NCBI GenBank assembly: GCA_036898135.1
Contig: CM072513.1
Location: forward strand, 76,762,013-76,826,012
Direction: 5' to 3'
DNA length: 64,000 nt
DNA from: Oncomelania hupensis
Taxonomy: Eukaryota; Mollusca; Gastropoda; Littorinimorpha; Pomatiopsidae
Shown piece by piece: positions 39,917 through 64,000 of the stretch. The number at the start of each line of letters is the position of its first letter. Within the stretch, counting starts at the first letter, position 1. The notes beneath the pieces were generated by a model that searched no databases, was not told where the DNA came from, and saw only the letters and a program-made list of their open reading frames with translations. A program made the translations under genes and the position numbers.

Positions 39917-40036
39917 GATATTGCATTTTCACCCCTACCTACACTACAACCTTGGCACTACAATTACTATTTACTGGCCGAAATTGTACCATACTTTTAT
40001 GCAAATTAGTTCGGTCCAAGGGGCGCACTTACTAGC

Positions 40037-40110
40037 AGCACTGGCAATGAAGTCGTCCAAGACAGGGTTAAGGTCAATCAATACTTAATTTAAATACATT
40101 CAGCGATTCA
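40037..40110 (-). other. Candidate TIMM9 5' UTR exon with strong donor
   Basis: On the minus strand a consensus donor (GCTA/GTAAGT) ends a short unique segment about 4.5 kb upstream of TIMM9 coding exon 1, whose own acceptor needs an upstream partner. The right boundary is unknown. Confidence 0.3.
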
Positions 40111-40370
40111 CACAATAACAATTTCCATTACAACCCTTATACTATTACTAGCAAGCAGTCCAGTGAACAGAATAGATCCTTCAGTGATATTTGAATGCAT
40201 TTCATTCTAAACATCACACAAATCATATACACTATAATGCTGTCTACGGAAAGAATCAATAAGTGAATCTCAATATACCTTATTGTTTTAGCACAAGAAC
40301 GAAACAAGAACCACACGTGTTTTCTAGATTGCAAGTTTTGACTTGACTTCTAGTCGTAAACCGATGGCAA

Positions 40371-40869
40371 AGGTTAAAAGCAAAACCGTCAACCATTGGT
40401 CAAAAAAACAAAGTCGTAAAGAGAAATATCTCAACGTTTCCACAATTCTTTCTAATAATTTAGACCAAACGTATGAAATATGTCAGAAATACAAAATAAA
40501 GATAATAATATTTGTTAATATACCTCAAAAATATGTTGCGTCTTTTTCTGACTTTATTCATAGCCAATCATATTGCTTCTTGCAAACTCCTTGGATGTTT
40601 GTTTCAAAATGGCGACGTACGAGAGGGAAATCTGACCAAACAAGTTAGAGTAAGTCACAAAAACAAAATTATCATCGTTTTGGGGGATATTTTAGCATTT
40701 TTCTTGACAGAGTACATCACACAGAATGTGCTGCAGATGACTCTTATTGTATTGTTGGAGAAAATATTATTCTGTTGTGAATTTGGCAGCTGAGCGAAGA
40801 ATGTTTTAGAATTTTTTGTATCGTCTCGGACCCCAAAGTCGTAAAAAAAGTAGAATCCCACTGTTAACG
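40371..40869 (+). promoter_or_regulatory. Shared upstream region of TALPID3 and TIMM9 (candidate bidirectional promoter)
   Basis: Just upstream of the TALPID3 ATG. It contains CAAAATGGCGACG (40605-40617), a YY1-like AANATGGCG site typical of TATA-less housekeeping promoters, followed by a short reading frame ending in TGA. TIMM9 is divergent on the other side. No CpG island is obvious. The promoter role is inferred from position. Confidence 0.4.
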
Positions 40870-59949
<19,080 letters not shown>

Positions 59950-60654
59950 GTAGGAAGATTTCTTTTTGGTTGTGTGTTTGGGGATAAGGTGGCGGGGTGT
60001 GTGTTACGTCATGTGTATTGTAGTGTTATGTTGTGTTATGTTACATTGTCCTGCATAAAGCTTAAAGGATGAGTTCAATTATGTTTGTGTATTTTTGTTT
60101 TAATTTTTGTATTTTATTTTATATTTTATCTCATTGTGGCTTTCTTTGTGCTGTTTGTTTTCTCCACTTTTACTTATGTTATTATTTTGCTTCAACTATA
60201 CCTATATATTTTTCTTAATATTTTCTTTGTTTTTGCTTTCTGGCTTCTTTCCAGTCTTTCCTCAATATAGAGGCTTGTCTATATTGACCGTATTTAATTC
60301 CGGCGAAGTGAATTAAATTCGGATATACGGTAGCTTTTATAAAAATACGGAGGAGAAGTTGCCGATCGTTTATCTTGGCCAGCGGTGCTTCTGTACCGGT
60401 TTCTGGTCTCATAATAGTACTGTACTCCTGCACTCACTGATGTCGCTGATTTTTATGGTGATTTTAGAGTAAAACAAGTGTGGTGTTCAACAAGCTAATT
60501 TTCATCGTGATTTTAAAGGACTGAAAATAGCCTGCTGTTTCAGAGGGAAGCCTGTCGTTACTTTATAGTGTCATAGGCTGGGTTTTGCGAGGGGAAAAAA
60601 AATACTGACAAGTGATAAAAAATACTAACAAACGGGTTCGGAAATACAGACAAG

Positions 60655-60685
60655 AAGATTAGGGGGTTGGCACCTCTGCTGGTAT
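60655..60685. repeat. Terminal fragment of the hAT-like family
   Basis: GGGGGTTGGCACCTCTG matches the right end of the 51073-54228 element. A left partner was not found nearby. Confidence 0.5.
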
Positions 60686-61218
60686 TAGTTTAGTTTGTTA
60701 CAACTTACATAATGTTTTTTTCTTCTTCTTTTTTCTCATTGTTTTTCTTTAGTTAAACTTTAAGTGTGGCTTACTGATTTGTTGTTGTTTGTGAGGTCCA
60801 TTTTCTGTGATCATTTAACTGTGTGTGGGTATTACATTTTGTTATTTTGGGGGGGGTTTGCTTCATTACTACTTAAATACATAAAAATTACTGGCTAATA
60901 TGATTATGAATGCCGCAGTAGAGTTCATATAATTTGTTTTAGACAATTATTTTGTATGCCATGTAATAATAATAGTATAGCAATAAGACTTTGTCTAGGG
61001 GAGAGAAGATCCACGGTGAGAAATATAATTTTAATAATGCGTTGCAGGATTGAAGTTGTTTCCCTTGTAAGCAGGCTACGTTTGTCTGATAGCTCGCTAT
61101 GCTGACAATAAATCGTCAGAATTTTGGGGATATTTTTTAATGATAAACACGCACACACGCGCGTGCTCGCATAACACACAACACCGCTCCCCTCCACCCA
61201 CGTCCACCCATGCACACA

Positions 61219-61247
61219 CTCCTTCTCTCTCTCTCTCCCCCCCTCTC

Positions 61248-61333
<86 letters not shown>

Positions 61334-61403
61334 ACAACACCACCACACTTCAAGGAAAGGGGTAGGTGAGTAGATGTGCGTGTGTTAGAATTGGAGGTGT
61401 TTG

Positions 61404-61493
<90 letters not shown>

Positions 61494-61497
61494 GGGA
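61219..61497. repeat. (CT)n then (GA)n microsatellites, inverted to each other
   Basis: CT at 61219-61330 and GA at 61405-61490, ending in a G run. The two tracts are complementary and could pair. Confidence 0.9.
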
Positions 61498-61974
61498 AGC
61501 CACTGATCGGTTTTCCCCAAGCTTCATTCCTAAATTAGAGCCTACTCGAACCAACTTTTATCAACTGACAAATTCTTCAAAGATATATATATCCTTATCT
61601 GTAGGTGTGCGTGCACTCGCATGCCTTTGTTCGTAAGTGTGCGTGTGAGCGCACGTGCGCGTCTCCCTTGTGCGTGCGCGTATACGGGTCTCTGGGCTCT
61701 TCTTTGTGTGTCTGTGTATTTCCGCACAGCGCGTGAGTTCGTGCAATCCGCTGTGAAGTAATGTGAAGATAATGACAATGTTGATGGAAGTGGGTTTTGA
61801 AGTCTGAACCCCCAGGGACAGTCTTCCTTGGCTTAGACCCGGGGGACTAGGACCCATCAATCCCTATTTGTGGCTTATGGGCTAATCCGCTCCGATTAAC
61901 ACCAGATAGGTCGTCATCCAAGTGGGAGGTTTGTGATTTACAACACACAGTGTGCCCAAGCATATATTAGTAGA

Positions 61975-62460
61975 TAATGAGTCTCACCATTGGGAATGGC
62001 GACTGTAGTGTAACAGCACTAAAGCGCCGTTCTCCACGAAAATCATGCTCAAGGTGCGTGAAAGAAACCACAACTAAATTCATGGATGCTTCCAAAAAAA
62101 TTGAACATACTCTATATAGAAATTATGTCATTTGCAGAGGAATGGCCACTGTAGCAACTGTATTTTTTTATAATGATGTCATGATGTTAGCTTGAAAAGC
62201 GCCGTTTTTCACGAAAATTATTCTCAAGGCAAATTATCTCTCCCTCTTTCCCACCTCTCCTCTCCGCCCCCAACAAATACACACTAAATTCAGGGGTTTT
62301 CATATCAGAAAAAAATGCTGTAGTATAATTGTATCAAATCAAACTAGCAGATAATGATTCTTCCCCTTAGGAATGGCGACTGTAGTAACAGTATTTGGTC
62401 ATGATGGTGTCATGATTATTCCTAGTAAAGCGCCGTTCTCCACGAAAATCATGCTCAAAG
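61975..62460 (+). repeat. Three degenerate tandem units
   Basis: Units near 61975, 62135 and 62345 share GAATGGCGACTGTAGT, a TCATGAT-type centre and AAAGCGCCGTTCTCCACGAA. Spacing is 160-210 bp. Confidence 0.65.
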
Positions 62461-62488
62461 TAGGTTGTGTGTGCGTGTGGGTGGGTGG

Positions 62489-62542
<54 letters not shown>
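62489..62542. repeat. (GT)n microsatellite
   Basis: 27 GT units directly after the third 61975-62460 repeat unit. Confidence 0.9.
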
Positions 62543-62545
<3 letters not shown>

Positions 62546-62870
62546 CAAAGGAACAGGAAACTCAGTTCGATTTGTAATTTGATGTGTGTAGGTGTCTTTA
62601 ATAGTTTAAAAACATTCGTTGAATGTTCTGTTTGGTGGGTGTTCTGGAAATGCATTTGAATGGCTTTCTATCATGTTAATCCCTTAACAATTTGCTCACG
62701 TACCCCTTTGTGTATGGTAACGGAACTATTGCTGGTGTAAACGTTTTGAGTTTCCGTTGAAATACTGGTGTTGCAGGTTAGATCAGAATTTTAGGTACGT
62801 TCATATAGTAATCCATAACAATCTCTCTTTGTTCGCCTTCCCCTCCCCACCCCCTATATATCCCCTTTTC

Positions 62871-62879
62871 TCTCTATCC

Positions 62880-62933
<54 letters not shown>

Positions 62934-62950
62934 TTCTCTCTCTCTCTCTC
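62871..62950. repeat. (CT)n microsatellite
   Basis: CT-rich run with short interruptions. Confidence 0.85.
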
Positions 62951-63442
62951 GCCACCTGCCACACCCACCCCCTTCCCCTCTTATTTATTTATCAATTCCA
63001 TGTCATAGTTTGCGTAGCTATTTAACGTCTTTCACGAATCATGCTTTTAGTGAACACCTATGGCTGTGTTTTAAAAAAAAAAACAACAACAACAACCACA
63101 CAACTGTTTACTGCCAACTTCTTTCTATCATGTCCTCGTGTTGTCTCTGTCTTTGTTCTTTGTAAATCTGTACATAACCATAACGAAACTATCTTTGGAA
63201 GAGAGGGATAATAAATTTTTGAGTGACAGCCTACGCTACCAATCAGAAGACGCACAACTCACTCACGTGACACTAAAGCGTATAATCCTATCAGAAAGCA
63301 CACAAATCACGTGACACTCATCACCCCCTTTACTTAGGATTTTGCAAGTGTGACAGTGTCCGCAGAGATACCATTATATGTGACTGCGTGAGAAAAACGC
63401 TTTGAGCATACATTTTGTTTAATTTTGCATTGTATAACAGAA

Positions 63443-63519
<77 letters not shown>

Positions 63520-63699
63520 AATCGTCATCTGATTCAGTCTCGGTGGAAAACAGGAAAATTCAACATACAGGTATTCCAACACCCTAGTTCTGTTCGTTGT
63601 TGCTCTTCATCTATAGCTTTTGCTCGTTCTTCTTGTAATGTGCGTTATCTCTGTCTGTCTCTGTCTGTCTGTCTGTCTCTCCCTGTCTGTCTCTCCCCC

Positions 63700-63731
<32 letters not shown>

Positions 63732-63741
63732 CCTCTCTCTC
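63443..63741. repeat. (TTA)n, (CTGT)n and (CT)n microsatellites
   Basis: TTA at 63443-63518 and a CTGT/CT mixture at 63652-63741 near the right edge. Confidence 0.85.
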
Positions 63742-64000
63742 TTTTTTCTTTTGTTTTACCTTTACCTAAGAGTGTGGCTGAGCGCTTGTCTTTGATCTAC
63801 CCCATCATGGCTTCAGATCACGACACTGTCTTAAGGAGGGAGAGCGGCTAAATTGCATTACCGTGATAGGTCTCCTTACTGTGCTTTATTGCTCTATCAC
63901 GTGATTGGCTTGCTGGGTTCGAACCCCACTTTCCTTCCCCCCCCCCCCTTCCTCCCGTCCCTACCGCCCCTCGTTCAACCCCTTTTTCTGCTCCAGCAGG

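Larger units (their letters stand above)
59950..64000. other. TALPID3 intron, right part
   Basis: Only microsatellites, the hAT end and the three-unit repeat were recognised. The last bases (TTTTTCTGCTCCAG/CAGG) look like a splice acceptor at the window edge, but there is too little beyond it to read an exon. Confidence 0.4.

Noticed and set aside
40343..40648. A 101-codon plus-strand frame upstream of TALPID3
   Set aside because: The start lacks support, the composition is unremarkable, and it lies in the presumed promoter/5' UTR region.
60925..61554. A 209-residue minus-strand frame
   Set aside because: Most of it is CT/GA microsatellite; the rest has no recognisable motif.

Overview
This is eukaryotic, intron-rich, repeat-laden DNA from a bilaterian animal, most likely a mollusc and probably a gastropod. 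That guess rests on the very abundant GA/CT and CA microsatellites, the mix of RTE-, CR1-, Jockey- and Tx1-like LINEs, tRNA-derived SINEs of a type common in marine invertebrates, and a Ty3/gypsy element with an integrase-before-RT order. Nothing in the window looks prokaryotic.

Three host genes can be reconstructed by joining exons with consistent splice sites and phases. (1) Minus strand, 28136 down to 736 and continuing past the left edge: 13 exons encode the first ~901 residues of a secreted or membrane-anchored extracellular protein. Its order is signal peptide, eight thrombospondin type-1 repeats, an EGF-like/cysteine-rich segment, a CCP (sushi) domain and cadherin-like repeats. I do not recognise this architecture as a named gene. 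(2) Minus strand, 35482 to 33461: three coding exons give a complete 95-residue TIMM9, the small Tim chaperone of the mitochondrial intermembrane space. (3) Plus strand, 40870 to at least 59949 and continuing past the right edge: seven exons encode the first ~721 residues of TALPID3 (KIAA0586), a centriolar protein needed for ciliogenesis and Hedgehog signalling. TIMM9 and TALPID3 are head to head, the same arrangement I recall for the human locus.

The rest is mostly transposable elements. One intron of gene 1 holds a 10.2-kb nest. A Gmr1-like LTR element (2042-12267; target duplication GGTTG; LTRs identical by eye) had its 5' LTR interrupted by a terminal-inverted-repeat element (7598-12192; GAATACT duplication), which itself carries a decayed RTE LINE (8335-11664). 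A solo LTR of the same family sits at 17477-18054 with its own duplication. Between gene 1 and TIMM9 (28.1-33.4 kb) there are only repeats, including a GC-rich TA-flanked MITE. The 5' intron/upstream region of TIMM9 contains two 5'-truncated LINEs, a foldback MITE and a 457-bp tandem duplication. TALPID3 introns hold a 3.3-kb element with nine copies of a palindromic 14-mer, several RTE copies, a Jockey fragment, and a hAT element invaded by a 2.1-kb LTR-like element.

Exon coordinates were inferred from splice motifs, reading-frame continuity and family resemblance, without transcripts. Clade names for LINEs and superfamily names for short TIR elements are provisional.
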